Source: an uncultured Paracoccaceae bacterium
GTDB lineage: Bacteria; Pseudomonadota; Alphaproteobacteria; Rhodobacterales; Rhodobacteraceae
Assembly (NCBI GenBank): GCA_951812615.1
Contig: CATOSU010000002.1
Location: forward strand, 1,240,001-1,304,000
Length of the DNA stretch: 64,000 bases
Reading direction: 5' to 3'
The position numbers and the translations under genes are program-made. Under the pieces are notes generated by a model. That model made no database searches and was not told where the DNA came from. It was given only the letters and a program-made list of their open reading frames with translations. How positions within the stretch are numbered: the first letter of the stretch is position 1; every line of letters starts with the position of its first letter. Shown in pieces: positions 53,442 through 61,723 of the stretch.

Positions 53442-53809
53442 ATCCGGTCTTGAACCCTGCAACGGTGGGTTTCGCGCTGGCGGCAGGCGTGGGTCTGGTG
53501 CTGGGGGCGGCATTCGGATTGATACAGACCCCTCGCATATGGCGGGTTTGGTTGCACGCTGCGGTGGGTTTGGCGGTGGTCTACCTTGTCGGCTGGTTTG
53601 TGTGCTGGCCGATACTTCTGGTCCTGCCGGTCTGGGCTGAGGAACCCAGCGGAGCAACATACGGACAGTTCTGGCAGGATGTCCTGATGGCTGGACCGCC
53701 CCTCACCCTGATCGGGATGCTGACAGGCGCACCCGCCTTCCTGTTGGGTTTCTACAAGGGAAGGTTGAAACGGGCTATGCTCATCACCGGAGGCAGGCGG
53801 ATTGGCTAG
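53438..53809 (+). CDS. Three-helix membrane protein of the cluster
   Basis: A 123-residue protein with about three membrane helices (VGFALAAGVGLVLGAAFGLI; AAVGLAVVYLVGWFVCWPIL; LTLIGMLTGAPAFLLGFY). It starts at GTG 53438, overlapping the ATPase stop by four bases, so it is translationally coupled to the ATPase. Not recognised; likely a membrane anchor or channel part of the same system. Confidence 0.65.
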   Translation: MNPVLNPATVGFALAAGVGLVLGAAFGLIQTPRIWRVWLHAAVGLAVVYLVGWFVCWPILLVLPVWAEEPSGATYGQFWQDVLMAGPPLTLIGMLTGAPAFLLGFYKGRLKRAMLITGGRRIG

Positions 53810-53866
53810 GCGATGCGCGACGGCCTCGGCAGGTGCTTTCGCAGTGGAAACAGAGCGGAAGTGCCA

Positions 53867-54235
53867 ATGATGTCTGACGTCATGGTTGAAAATTTGCATA
53901 CGATTTATGCTCTCGGCTCGGTCATTGTCCTGATCCTATGCCCGTTTTTCTTCGTTCCTTGGCACCTGTGGGATATCCAGAGAAGACCCGTGGCAGGATT
54001 TCTGATCTTGTTTGCCTACATCTTCGGGCGAACAATGTTGCTCTTTTTCTTCATTGCCGCCTGCTACAACCATTTGTTCGGTGTCGTTGCATGGAGGTCT
54101 TTGTTCAGATTTGATTGGCCCGAGGAGAGCGTGCAAATGCTGTGGTTGTTTGCGAAAGTGGCCATATTCTTCACACTCGCTAGCTTGGCGGCCCGCTATC
54201 TGTGGGGGGATCAGGAAGGACAGGATACCAATTGA
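53867..54235 (+). CDS. Three-helix membrane protein of the cluster
   Basis: A 122-residue protein with about three membrane helices (VIVLILCPFFFVPWHLW; GFLILFAYIFGRTMLLFFF; AKVAIFFTLASLAARYLW) and a lower-GC coding sequence than its neighbours. ATG 53867 has GGAAG nearby; ATG 53813 is the longer option. Its TGA overlaps the TTG start of the next gene. No family recognised. Confidence 0.6.
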   Translation: MMSDVMVENLHTIYALGSVIVLILCPFFFVPWHLWDIQRRPVAGFLILFAYIFGRTMLLFFFIAACYNHLFGVVAWRSLFRFDWPEESVQMLWLFAKVAIFFTLASLAARYLWGDQEGQDTN

Positions 54236-55581
54236 AACGCCTCATCCAAAAGGGCCTCATGTTCGGAGACCTCGTGCATGTCGCTTCCCCGGCGCTGGTC
54301 GACCGCTACAACCGGGCGCTTGACCATCTGACCGGCAAGCAGACGGAGCTGGCCGATTTCCACGTCGATATCTCCGGCTATTCGCCCGAGATCGGGGATG
54401 AGCTGAACGATCATCTCTACCTCAACCACAACGGTGTGTACCGGCAGTTCATCCTGCTGACGACTGAGCAGAAGCACTGTCCGCTGCTGCATGCGAAGTA
54501 TTCCACCAATCACGAGATTCTCGAACGCTTCATCACGGCCAATGAGAGCCAGCTTTTCGCGCTGACCGCCCGTGATGCGGTGGCGGGGGAGCTGGAAAAC
54601 TCGGTTTTCACGCTGACCACGCCCGCTGACCTGTTCAAGATCCGCAAGATCCGAGTGGAGTGCGACACCACCGACGGGGCGCTGAAACATGCTGACGAGC
54701 TGGCGCAGATGGTGGACCGGTTCAAGGATGAGGACGACGGCTGGTTTGACGATGTGCTGATCGCGCAGATGATCGAGACTGCGAAGAAATCCGGTGACCT
54801 GACGCGCAATCCGATCCGGCTGAAGGAAACCGAATTCGCGCAGGGCAATTACTGGACCGCGCATTTCGGCGGGCTCTACATATTCCCCGAACTGGGCCAT
54901 CCCGCGGCAATCGCGGCCGGCGGGAAAGAGAGCCTTGGCCGGTTGCCGGTCAAATACGTCTTTGACACCGGCGACCGGAACCGGATCGCCAAGTTTTTCG
55001 AGTATAACGACCTGACCGAAACCATCATCGAGGCGCGCGGCATCGATTCAGCGGCGATCCTGCGGCAGAAGATGGATTTCATCGTCATCGATGCCGCTGC
55101 CGATGCCGGGCTGGATCTGGGCGGGCTGACCCGGACGGATATGCGCCGTCTGGCCCGGGCCCATGCCGACCGGTTGCCACCGGAATACCACGGGCTGCAC
55201 GATCTGCTGCGCTGGGCCGAGGGGGGCGGGGCGTGGCCGCGGATCAGCTCTGAACACCCGGCCTATTTCTATACGCTGCGCGCGGCCAATACCCCGGATG
55301 CCGAGCTGACCAACATGTTGCTGGCGGAACTGACCCCGCTGGATTTCCGGCAGACGTTTATCTGTCACAAGGAACTGTTCTATCATCGCTACATGCAATG
55401 GCCGGACACCAAGAAATCCTACGTGGCCGAATTCCTGGAACGGGAGTATCAGGTCGACAAGGCCGGCGCGCGCGAAGCCCTGTTCGGGCACGAGCCGGAT
55501 ATGGAGAACAGGGTGCTGCCTGCGCCAAAGCCGGACCTGATCGAGCGGGTCGGGCCGTGGGGCAGTGTAAGGAGACGCTAG
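54232..55581 (+). CDS. Uncharacterised 449-residue protein of the cluster
   Basis: A soluble mixed alpha/beta protein starting LKRLIQKGLMFGDLVHVASPALVDRYN (here cited from the core KGLMFGDLV). It includes FDVDISGYSPEIGDELNDHLYLNHNG-like segments and a C-terminal part rich in aromatic residues. No catalytic motif recognised. I start at TTG 54232 because it overlaps the previous TGA (TTGA); ATG 54259 is the conventional alternative. It is followed by two membrane genes at gaps of one and six bases. It may be one of the DUF66xx families, but I am not sure. Confidence 0.65.
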   Translation: MKRLIQKGLMFGDLVHVASPALVDRYNRALDHLTGKQTELADFHVDISGYSPEIGDELNDHLYLNHNGVYRQFILLTTEQKHCPLLHAKYSTNHEILERFITANESQLFALTARDAVAGELENSVFTLTTPADLFKIRKIRVECDTTDGALKHADELAQMVDRFKDEDDGWFDDVLIAQMIETAKKSGDLTRNPIRLKETEFAQGNYWTAHFGGLYIFPELGHPAAIAAGGKESLGRLPVKYVFDTGDRNRIAKFFEYNDLTETIIEARGIDSAAILRQKMDFIVIDAAADAGLDLGGLTRTDMRRLARAHADRLPPEYHGLHDLLRWAEGGGAWPRISSEHPAYFYTLRAANTPDAELTNMLLAELTPLDFRQTFICHKELFYHRYMQWPDTKKSYVAEFLEREYQVDKAGAREALFGHEPDMENRVLPAPKPDLIERVGPWGSVRRR

Positions 55582-55582
55582 G

Positions 55583-55849
55583 ATGATCGCACCGCTTCGC
55601 CTGATCTTCATGCTGCTGATCGTGCTGACGGTCATTTACATCGTGCTCAGCCTGTGGTCACGCAGTGTAAGGCGGCGCAAACTGAACGAATACTGGGACC
55701 GCAAGGGGCTGACTGGCGATCGTGACGCGTTTGTTCAGCGCGGGCTGCGGCAGTACGACAATTCGATCCGGCGCAAGTTGTTGCTGGGGGTCTATGTTGT
55801 ACCGCTGGTGCTGATTGCCGTTCTGGTTTTTGTTACCAATTTCATGTGA
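55583..55849 (+). CDS. Small two-helix membrane protein of the cluster
   Basis: An 88-residue protein with an N-terminal and a C-terminal membrane helix (LIFMLLIVLTVIYIVLSLW; VYVVPLVLIAVLVFVTNF) joined by a highly charged loop (RRRKLNEYWDRKG). It starts one base after the preceding stop and ends six bases before DUF1523, so it is part of the operon. Function unknown. Confidence 0.7.
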   Translation: MIAPLRLIFMLLIVLTVIYIVLSLWSRSVRRRKLNEYWDRKGLTGDRDAFVQRGLRQYDNSIRRKLLLGVYVVPLVLIAVLVFVTNFM

Positions 55850-55855
55850 GGAAAC

Positions 55856-56509
55856 ATGCTGGTTTATCTCAAATGGGCCGTCTGGATCACCTTCTGGGTT
55901 CTGGTGCTGGCCGCGCAGCATTACACGCTGCCGCAACATGACATCGTCCGGATCGTGAACACCGATGTCCGCCGGGTGGATTTCGGTGAAAACTCGCTGT
56001 TCTGGGCGCAGCACGATACCGGGCAGGAGGGCACCACCACGCTCAACCGAGATGTGCGCTTTATCGACACGGTTCGGGCCAAGAACGGCCGGGTAATGGT
56101 GTACCGCAACGAAGATACCGGCTGGGGCTGGCCGCCCTATTTCAAGCTGGACAGTTCGAACCTGCAGGCCGAGGCGAACGATCTTGTGTCGAACAAGGAC
56201 AACCCGCAATGGGTGTCGCTGCGCCACTATGGCTGGCGCAACGAATTCCTGTCGATCTTTCCCAATGCCGTCAGTGTGAAACCGGTCGAGGGTCCGGATC
56301 ACCGTGTGATCAATTGGTTCAACATCGCCTTCCTTGCGATCTTCTTCGCCATCGTGTGGGCGATCCGTGTGCGCTGGATCCGGTTCCGGGAGCGGCGCAT
56401 CGATCCGGTGATGGAACGGGTTGAAGACAACATCGAGGCAGCGGGCGATGCCGTGGCCGAACGACGCGGCCGGTTCCGGCGCTGGCTGGACACCTGGAAG
56501 TCGAAATGA
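55856..56509 (+). CDS. DUF1523 family membrane protein
   Basis: A 217-residue protein with an N-terminal membrane helix (WAVWITFWVLVLAAQHYTL), an extracytoplasmic domain with HDIVRIVNTDVRRVD and the signature YRNEDTGWGWPPYFK and HYGWRNEFLSIFPNAV, then a second membrane helix and a charged cytosolic tail. These signatures are typical of DUF1523, found in Rhodobacterales, of unknown function. It is the last membrane component before the amidohydrolase, which overlaps it by four bases. Confidence 0.88.
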   Translation: MLVYLKWAVWITFWVLVLAAQHYTLPQHDIVRIVNTDVRRVDFGENSLFWAQHDTGQEGTTTLNRDVRFIDTVRAKNGRVMVYRNEDTGWGWPPYFKLDSSNLQAEANDLVSNKDNPQWVSLRHYGWRNEFLSIFPNAVSVKPVEGPDHRVINWFNIAFLAIFFAIVWAIRVRWIRFRERRIDPVMERVEDNIEAAGDAVAERRGRFRRWLDTWKSK

Positions 56510-57924
56510 ACGAACACCCTGCATGGCCGCTGATCGATGCTGCGCAGGGGCGGTTTCGGGCCTTGGCGGACCGGGTCTGGGCGACGCCGGAAACCTGTTA
56601 TGCTGAAACCCGGTCCGCCGCCGCGCATCTGGATGAATTGCGCCATCAGGGGTTTCGCGTCGCCGAAAATGTTGCCGGTATCCCGACGGCGCTGACCGGG
56701 GAGGCGGGCGAAGGTGGCCCGGTGATCGCCTTTCTGGGTGAGTTTGATGCGCTGGCGGGGCTCAGCCAGGTGGCGGACCTGCCGGAGCAGAAGGAATTGG
56801 AAACCGGTGCCAACGGGCACGGGTGCGGCCATAACATGCTGGGATCGGCGGCGATGCTGGCGGCTGTTGCGGTGCGCGACTGGCTGAAGGACACCGGCAC
56901 CCCCGGTCGCGTGCGGTATTATGGCTGCCCGGCCGAGGAAGGGGGCGCCGCCAAGGCCTTCATGGTTCGGGACGGGGCGTTTGCCGATGTGGACATCGCC
57001 ATCACGTGGCATCCGCATTCAATTCCGGCCGTGATGCGCGGCAGTTCGCTGTCCAACGCGCGGATCGTTTTTGCGTTCACCGGGCGTGCTTCTCATGCGG
57101 CCGGTGCTCCGCATCTTGGCCGCAGCGCGCTGGATGCAGCCGAGTTGATGAATGTCGGCGTGAACTATCTGCGCGAACACATGCCGGACACGGCGCGCAT
57201 CCACTATGCCTATATCGATGCGGGCGGCATTTCTCCCAACGTGGTGCAGGGCCGGTCGCTGGTGCGTTACGTGGTCCGCGCCGAAACAGCGCCGGAAATG
57301 CTGAGGCTTTTGGAACGTGTTCGGAATGTGGCGCAGGGCGCGGCGCTGATGACCGAAACGCAGGTTCAGGATCAGGTTCTGGCCGCGGTGTCCAATGTCA
57401 TCGAGAATGGCCCCCTGACGGCGGCCATGCAACGCAATCTCGACGAGCTTGGCCCTCCGCCCTTCGGCGAGACCGACAAGGCTTATGCCGCCCGGTTCCA
57501 GTCCACATTTGATGCCGCTGACATCGCGGACAGCTATCGCAGCGTCGGGCTTGCCCCGCGGCGCGGAGAGGTTTTGCCGGATTTCACGGTTCCCGCCAAC
57601 GCGCCAGCCGCAGGTCTGGGCGGTTCGACGGATGTTGCGGATGTCAGCTGGGTGATCCCGACGGTTCAGATGTGGGGCGCGAATTATGCCATCGGTACAC
57701 CGTTCCATTCCTGGCAGATGGTCGCCCAGGGCAAGGGCGCGCCGGCAATCAAGGGTATGGTGCACGCAGCCAAGGTCATGGCGGCCACGGGCATTGACGT
57801 TTTGACCGACCCCGACCTGCGGGCGCGGGCATGGGACGACCTGCGCGCCCGGACCGGGCCGGATGGATATGTCAGCCCGCTGCCGGAGGACACCGAACCG
57901 CCGGTCGCGGCCATGACGCCCTGA
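56506..57924 (+). CDS. M20-family amidohydrolase (AbgB-like)
   Basis: A 472-residue metallopeptidase-type amidohydrolase. The zinc-site segments are GEFDALAGLSQ, GHGCGHNMLG (His and Asp/His ligands), CPAEEGGAAK with the catalytic Glu pair, and WHPHS. The dimerisation domain contains TGRASHAAGAPHLGRSALDA. It resembles p-aminobenzoyl-glutamate hydrolase subunit B. It overlaps DUF1523 (ATGA), so it is translated with the cluster, though its link to the ATPase system may be accidental. Substrate unknown. Confidence 0.88.
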   Translation: MNEHPAWPLIDAAQGRFRALADRVWATPETCYAETRSAAAHLDELRHQGFRVAENVAGIPTALTGEAGEGGPVIAFLGEFDALAGLSQVADLPEQKELETGANGHGCGHNMLGSAAMLAAVAVRDWLKDTGTPGRVRYYGCPAEEGGAAKAFMVRDGAFADVDIAITWHPHSIPAVMRGSSLSNARIVFAFTGRASHAAGAPHLGRSALDAAELMNVGVNYLREHMPDTARIHYAYIDAGGISPNVVQGRSLVRYVVRAETAPEMLRLLERVRNVAQGAALMTETQVQDQVLAAVSNVIENGPLTAAMQRNLDELGPPPFGETDKAYAARFQSTFDAADIADSYRSVGLAPRRGEVLPDFTVPANAPAAGLGGSTDVADVSWVIPTVQMWGANYAIGTPFHSWQMVAQGKGAPAIKGMVHAAKVMAATGIDVLTDPDLRARAWDDLRARTGPDGYVSPLPEDTEPPVAAMTP

Positions 57925-57936
57925 CCGGGGTCAGAC

Positions 57937-59514
57937 TCAATCGGCGTACAGGTGGTTCTTTGATGCGATCTCCATCGCCTTGTCCTGCCCGATGGTCAGG
58001 AACTCGGCGATCCGCGGTGCGTTTTCTTCGGCCGGTTCAACCTCATGAATCCGGTTGTGCCGGACAAAACCCGCGTCCCTGATCCTGTCGCTTTCGTAAT
58101 GGATGTCGTTGCGGATCGTCGGCAACAGACGTTCCAGTGCCGACTTGCTGGTTCGCTCTCCTGCCAGCCCCACGCGCATCGCATGGCCGGTCAGGTAGTC
58201 GTCGCTGAACTGGCAGACGATTTCCAGCATCCGGGTGACCGACCGATCCGAAAAGAAATCGTGCAGCAGATCCAGGTTCGCCGGATCCATGCAGACGATC
58301 AGCCGGTCGGTTTCGTAATAATCGAACAGCATCCGCATCAGCGCGCGCCGGTGCCGGGTCCGTTTTTCCAGCGTGCGCTGGATGCCGCCCAGATCGGGCA
58401 GGGGCGTGTCTTCCTCGTTGAAGATATATTCGACCGCCGGGACATTCGTGGCCTTGCGGGCCTCTTCCAGGAACCGCTTGGCCACGTGCCATTTCTTGCA
58501 CACGATGATCATCAGTTCCCGTTCACGTCCCAGCGAGCTTTCGGTTTCCCAGAACCGGGTGGCAAACCGCCTGCCGATGCGGCCGCGACCGGTCAGAAAC
58601 TTGAAGAGACTGCGCCCCTCGTTCGAGACCTGAAAATCGATCCCGGTCGAGGCATAGAGTTTACCCAGCCGGGCACGGAGTTCGGTTGCTTCCGGGCTGA
58701 TCTTGCGCGCGAACAGGAAATCCTGGCTCAGCAACAGATTGTAGTGATCGTTGTAGAACGTCACCGGCATTCCGTAATCCGAGAACATCAGGAATGTCAG
58801 GGTCCGGGTCTGGATCTCGTCCTCGGGTACCAGATGCCGGACCAGCGTCTGGAAGAACGTTTCGTCCGGGATCCACGAGGTCCGGAAAAACCGCATGACG
58901 TCCGAGCGTTTCTTTGTGAAATCAAGGATCCACTCCACCGTGCGCCGACGCAGGCACCACCACTGACTGCCGATCATGATCTGCAGGTCTTCGGGGATCT
59001 TCCGCTTCAGCCCCAGTTTCTGCTGCCATTCCAGCGATGTGTAGAACTTCCATTTCTGGGTCCGTTCGTTGAACCAGTGGCGGTAGATCAGCCGTTCTTC
59101 CTTGATCCCGGTCTTGATCCAGTCGCTTTCAAAGAAATCGAAGCTTTCGATGAAGTCGCAATCGTTGTTGTCGAGGAACCTGTGGGTGTATTCTGCTGTT
59201 TTGATCGCCATGCAGTCGCCAGACAGCATGTAGAAATGCGTGGCGCGCGGGAAGGCGACCACGGCCGCCTCGACCGCATAGAGCGAGGCCTGAACGAGCG
59301 ACCATTCGCCCCAGCCGCACTTGATACGCTTTTTCGCGAAGGTCACGTTGGGATTATCGGCCAGCGCATCCTTGATCAGCTTGAAGTGTTCGGGCTTGGC
59401 GCGGGCATCGAAATGAATCGACATATAGTCCCCGGCCGCAGTCAGGCGCTGCGCCTGCTGTACGATCGCCTCGGGCTCCTTATGGCACAAAAGAATGTAT
59501 GCGATCTTTGACAT
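57937..59514 (-). CDS. Beta-1,6-N-acetylglucosaminyltransferase-like glycosyltransferase (GT14) with C-terminal DUF5928-like domain
   Basis: A 525-residue protein. The N-terminal ~290 residues resemble core-2/I-branching GT14 enzymes (KIAYILLCHKEPE; YMLSGDCMAIKT; SQWWCLRRRTVEWIL; FFRTSWIPDETFFQTL). The C-terminal part (about residues 300-525) has an additional domain with EEARKATNVPAVEYIFNEED, matching what I recall as DUF5928. ATG 59514 is preferred. It is divergent from a sulfotransferase gene; together they may build and sulfate a surface glycan. Sugar donor presumably UDP-GlcNAc, inferred. Confidence 0.85.
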   Translation of the reverse strand: MSKIAYILLCHKEPEAIVQQAQRLTAAGDYMSIHFDARAKPEHFKLIKDALADNPNVTFAKKRIKCGWGEWSLVQASLYAVEAAVVAFPRATHFYMLSGDCMAIKTAEYTHRFLDNNDCDFIESFDFFESDWIKTGIKEERLIYRHWFNERTQKWKFYTSLEWQQKLGLKRKIPEDLQIMIGSQWWCLRRRTVEWILDFTKKRSDVMRFFRTSWIPDETFFQTLVRHLVPEDEIQTRTLTFLMFSDYGMPVTFYNDHYNLLLSQDFLFARKISPEATELRARLGKLYASTGIDFQVSNEGRSLFKFLTGRGRIGRRFATRFWETESSLGRERELMIIVCKKWHVAKRFLEEARKATNVPAVEYIFNEEDTPLPDLGGIQRTLEKRTRHRRALMRMLFDYYETDRLIVCMDPANLDLLHDFFSDRSVTRMLEIVCQFSDDYLTGHAMRVGLAGERTSKSALERLLPTIRNDIHYESDRIRDAGFVRHNRIHEVEPAEENAPRIAEFLTIGQDKAMEIASKNHLYAD

Positions 59515-59657
59515 GTCGCGCTGCGCTGCCCATATTTCCTGTTCACTGGTTACTATCAAACGTGAAGAACCGTTGAACAAAGGGGACTAATTTGCTTTTT
59601 TGCCCCCAACTGCCTGCTGCCCTAATCTGAGGCAAGCGGGACAAGGAGGCAAGAGAT

Positions 59658-60476
59658 ATGGGCTTTCCCGGAACCTGGATGACCGAATCCGAGAGCGTTG
59701 TGTATCGGGTGGTGCCAAAATGCGCCTGTTCCAGCATCGGTCAGATCATCTATTTCTCGGATCATGGTGAGTTTTTCGAAGGCGATATTCATGACGCCAA
59801 GGAAGGGCTGCACAAATGGGCCAGCGAAACCAGCCAGCCTTTGATCGAGCACAATGTGACAACACACCAGTCCTATGCCTTTACCTGTGTGCGCAACCCT
59901 TACACCCGCATCCTGAGTTCCTTTTTCGACAAGATCTGCGGCATTCAGCGCAACGGAAAGCGCTACAGGGGCAACCTCGTTCCGCTGCTGATCCAGAAAT
60001 ACGGGATCGAAGTTGGTGGCGATGACGGCAAGGAAGAGTTCGACCAGATCCGCAGTTTCCGCCGGTTCCTGCTGTTCGCCCGGGATACCATCCGCTGGCG
60101 CCGCCCGATGGAGCCCGACATCCACTGGTCGGCCATGTCCGGCCACATCTCCACCTTCATCGTGAATGGTGGCCGCTACGACAAGATTTTCTGGACCGAG
60201 GCGTTCAACGACGGCATGCAGCAGGTTCTGGACAGTATCGATGTGGCACATCCCGTCGACCTGAAGGAAATCCCGCGGTTCAACGAATCCGAGGGTCACG
60301 GTCCCAAACGCGTGCACCCGGTCGCAGATTACTTCGACGACCTGTCGATGCATCTGGTCTATGAGATCTACAAACGCGATTTCGACCTGTTCAAGTACGA
60401 CTTTGAAAACCCTGCCAACAAGATGCCAATCGGTGAAATCGATCTGGACGAGGTGCACGCCAAGCTGGGTGAATAA
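59658..60476 (+). CDS. Sulfotransferase family 2-like protein
   Basis: A 272-residue cytosolic carbohydrate-type sulfotransferase. PAPS-binding sites are visible: 5'-PSB VVPKCACSSIGQ (residues 18-29) and 3'-PB CVRNPYTRILSSFFDK (about 78-93). A plausible acceptor-domain follows with HWSAMSGHISTFI. It is divergent from the GT14-like gene, 143 bases apart, a pairing that suggests sulfated polysaccharide synthesis. Start ATG 59658 follows AGGAGGCAAGAG. Confidence 0.88.
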   Translation: MGFPGTWMTESESVVYRVVPKCACSSIGQIIYFSDHGEFFEGDIHDAKEGLHKWASETSQPLIEHNVTTHQSYAFTCVRNPYTRILSSFFDKICGIQRNGKRYRGNLVPLLIQKYGIEVGGDDGKEEFDQIRSFRRFLLFARDTIRWRRPMEPDIHWSAMSGHISTFIVNGGRYDKIFWTEAFNDGMQQVLDSIDVAHPVDLKEIPRFNESEGHGPKRVHPVADYFDDLSMHLVYEIYKRDFDLFKYDFENPANKMPIGEIDLDEVHAKLGE

Positions 60477-60503
60477 GCGCCCCTCAAAAGTCTGGCCAAA
60501 GCA

Positions 60504-61673
60504 ATGATGTTCGATGCGATCATACTTGGCGCGGGCGGGGCCGGGCTGATGGCGGCTGCGACGGCAGGCCAGATGGGCGCGCGCGTCTTGTTGCTGGAAC
60601 ATGCCGAAAAGGCGGGCAAGAAAATCCTGATTTCGGGCGGCGGGCGGTGCAATTTCACCAATACCGGGACCGAGGCGGGTTGCTACATTTCCGAAAACCC
60701 GCATTTCGCGAAATCGGCGCTCAGCAGGTACACGCAATGGGATTTTCTGGCCTTGCTGGAAGCGCACGGGATCGCCTGGCACGAAAAGACGCTGGGGCAA
60801 CTGTTCTGTGACGGGTCCGCGCGGCAGGTCGTGGCCATGCTGCTGGCGGAATGCACACGCGGAAACGTGGACATCCGGCTACAGACTCAGATCGGCGAGA
60901 TTGCGCATCGCGACGGGGTGTTTCATGTGGCCGGCGAAAGCGCCCGAAATCTTGTCGTCGCAACCGGGGGTCCCTCGATCCCGAAAATGGGCGCGACCGG
61001 GGTCGCCTACGACATCGCGCGACAGTTCGGGCTGAATGTAGTCGATCCGCGCCCGGCCCTTGTTCGTTTCACACTGGGTGACACGGATCGTTCGTTCAAA
61101 GCGATTTCGGGCGTTTCCGTTCCGGCCGTTGCCCGGACAGGCGAGGTTTCCTTTGAAGAAGCGGCGCTGTTCACGCATCGCGGCCTGTCCGGCCCGGCGA
61201 TCCTGCAGGTGTCTTCCTATTGGTCTTCGGGTCAGCCGGTCTGGCTCAACATCCTGCCGGATGTCCATGACGTTCTGGCTGCGGCCAAACGCCGGATGCC
61301 GCGGTCCCGCATGAAAGCCGCGCTGGCCGAGTCTTTGCCCAAACGGCTGGCGGATGTGTTGCACGATATGTTGAACATCGACAGGGAGCTGGCAAATGTT
61401 CCTGACGCCGAGTTGAACCGGGCCGCCGACATCCTGACGAATATGCGGTTTCTCCCGACCGGAACGGAAGGCTACGCAAAGGCAGAGGTTACAGCAGGCG
61501 GTGTCGATACCAACGCCCTGTCGTCGAAAACCATGGAGGCCCGGGAAGTGCCCGGATTGTTCGTGATCGCAGAGGCGGTTGACGTGACCGGGTGGCTGGG
61601 CGGCTACAACTTTCAGTGGGCATGGTCGTCGGCCGTCGCGGCAGGAACCGAAATCGGGCAGCGGGCGGGCTGA
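60504..61673 (+). CDS. YhiN/HI0933-type NAD(P)/FAD-dependent oxidoreductase
   Basis: A 389-residue flavoprotein of unknown reaction. The FAD dinucleotide site is FDAIILGAGGAGLMAAATAGQMG, followed by KILISGGGRCNFTN, diagnostic of the BaiN/YhiN group. Late motifs: KAEVTAGGVDTN, GLFVIAEAVDVTGWLGGYNFQWAWSSG-like end (here AVDVTGWLGGYN). It is 27 bases after the sulfotransferase, probably co-transcribed. A second ATG follows the first directly. Confidence 0.9.
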   Translation: MMFDAIILGAGGAGLMAAATAGQMGARVLLLEHAEKAGKKILISGGGRCNFTNTGTEAGCYISENPHFAKSALSRYTQWDFLALLEAHGIAWHEKTLGQLFCDGSARQVVAMLLAECTRGNVDIRLQTQIGEIAHRDGVFHVAGESARNLVVATGGPSIPKMGATGVAYDIARQFGLNVVDPRPALVRFTLGDTDRSFKAISGVSVPAVARTGEVSFEEAALFTHRGLSGPAILQVSSYWSSGQPVWLNILPDVHDVLAAAKRRMPRSRMKAALAESLPKRLADVLHDMLNIDRELANVPDAELNRAADILTNMRFLPTGTEGYAKAEVTAGGVDTNALSSKTMEAREVPGLFVIAEAVDVTGWLGGYNFQWAWSSAVAAGTEIGQRAG

Positions 61674-61723
61674 CGGTGCTGCGGGCGGTTTCCGCGTTGC
61701 CGGCCCGCTGCTAAGCTCACCTA

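Noticed and set aside
51549-53660. 703-residue open frame antisense to the AAA+ ATPase
   Set aside because: The sense strand has Walker motifs and coupled neighbours; the antisense product is Arg/Pro-rich and without domains.
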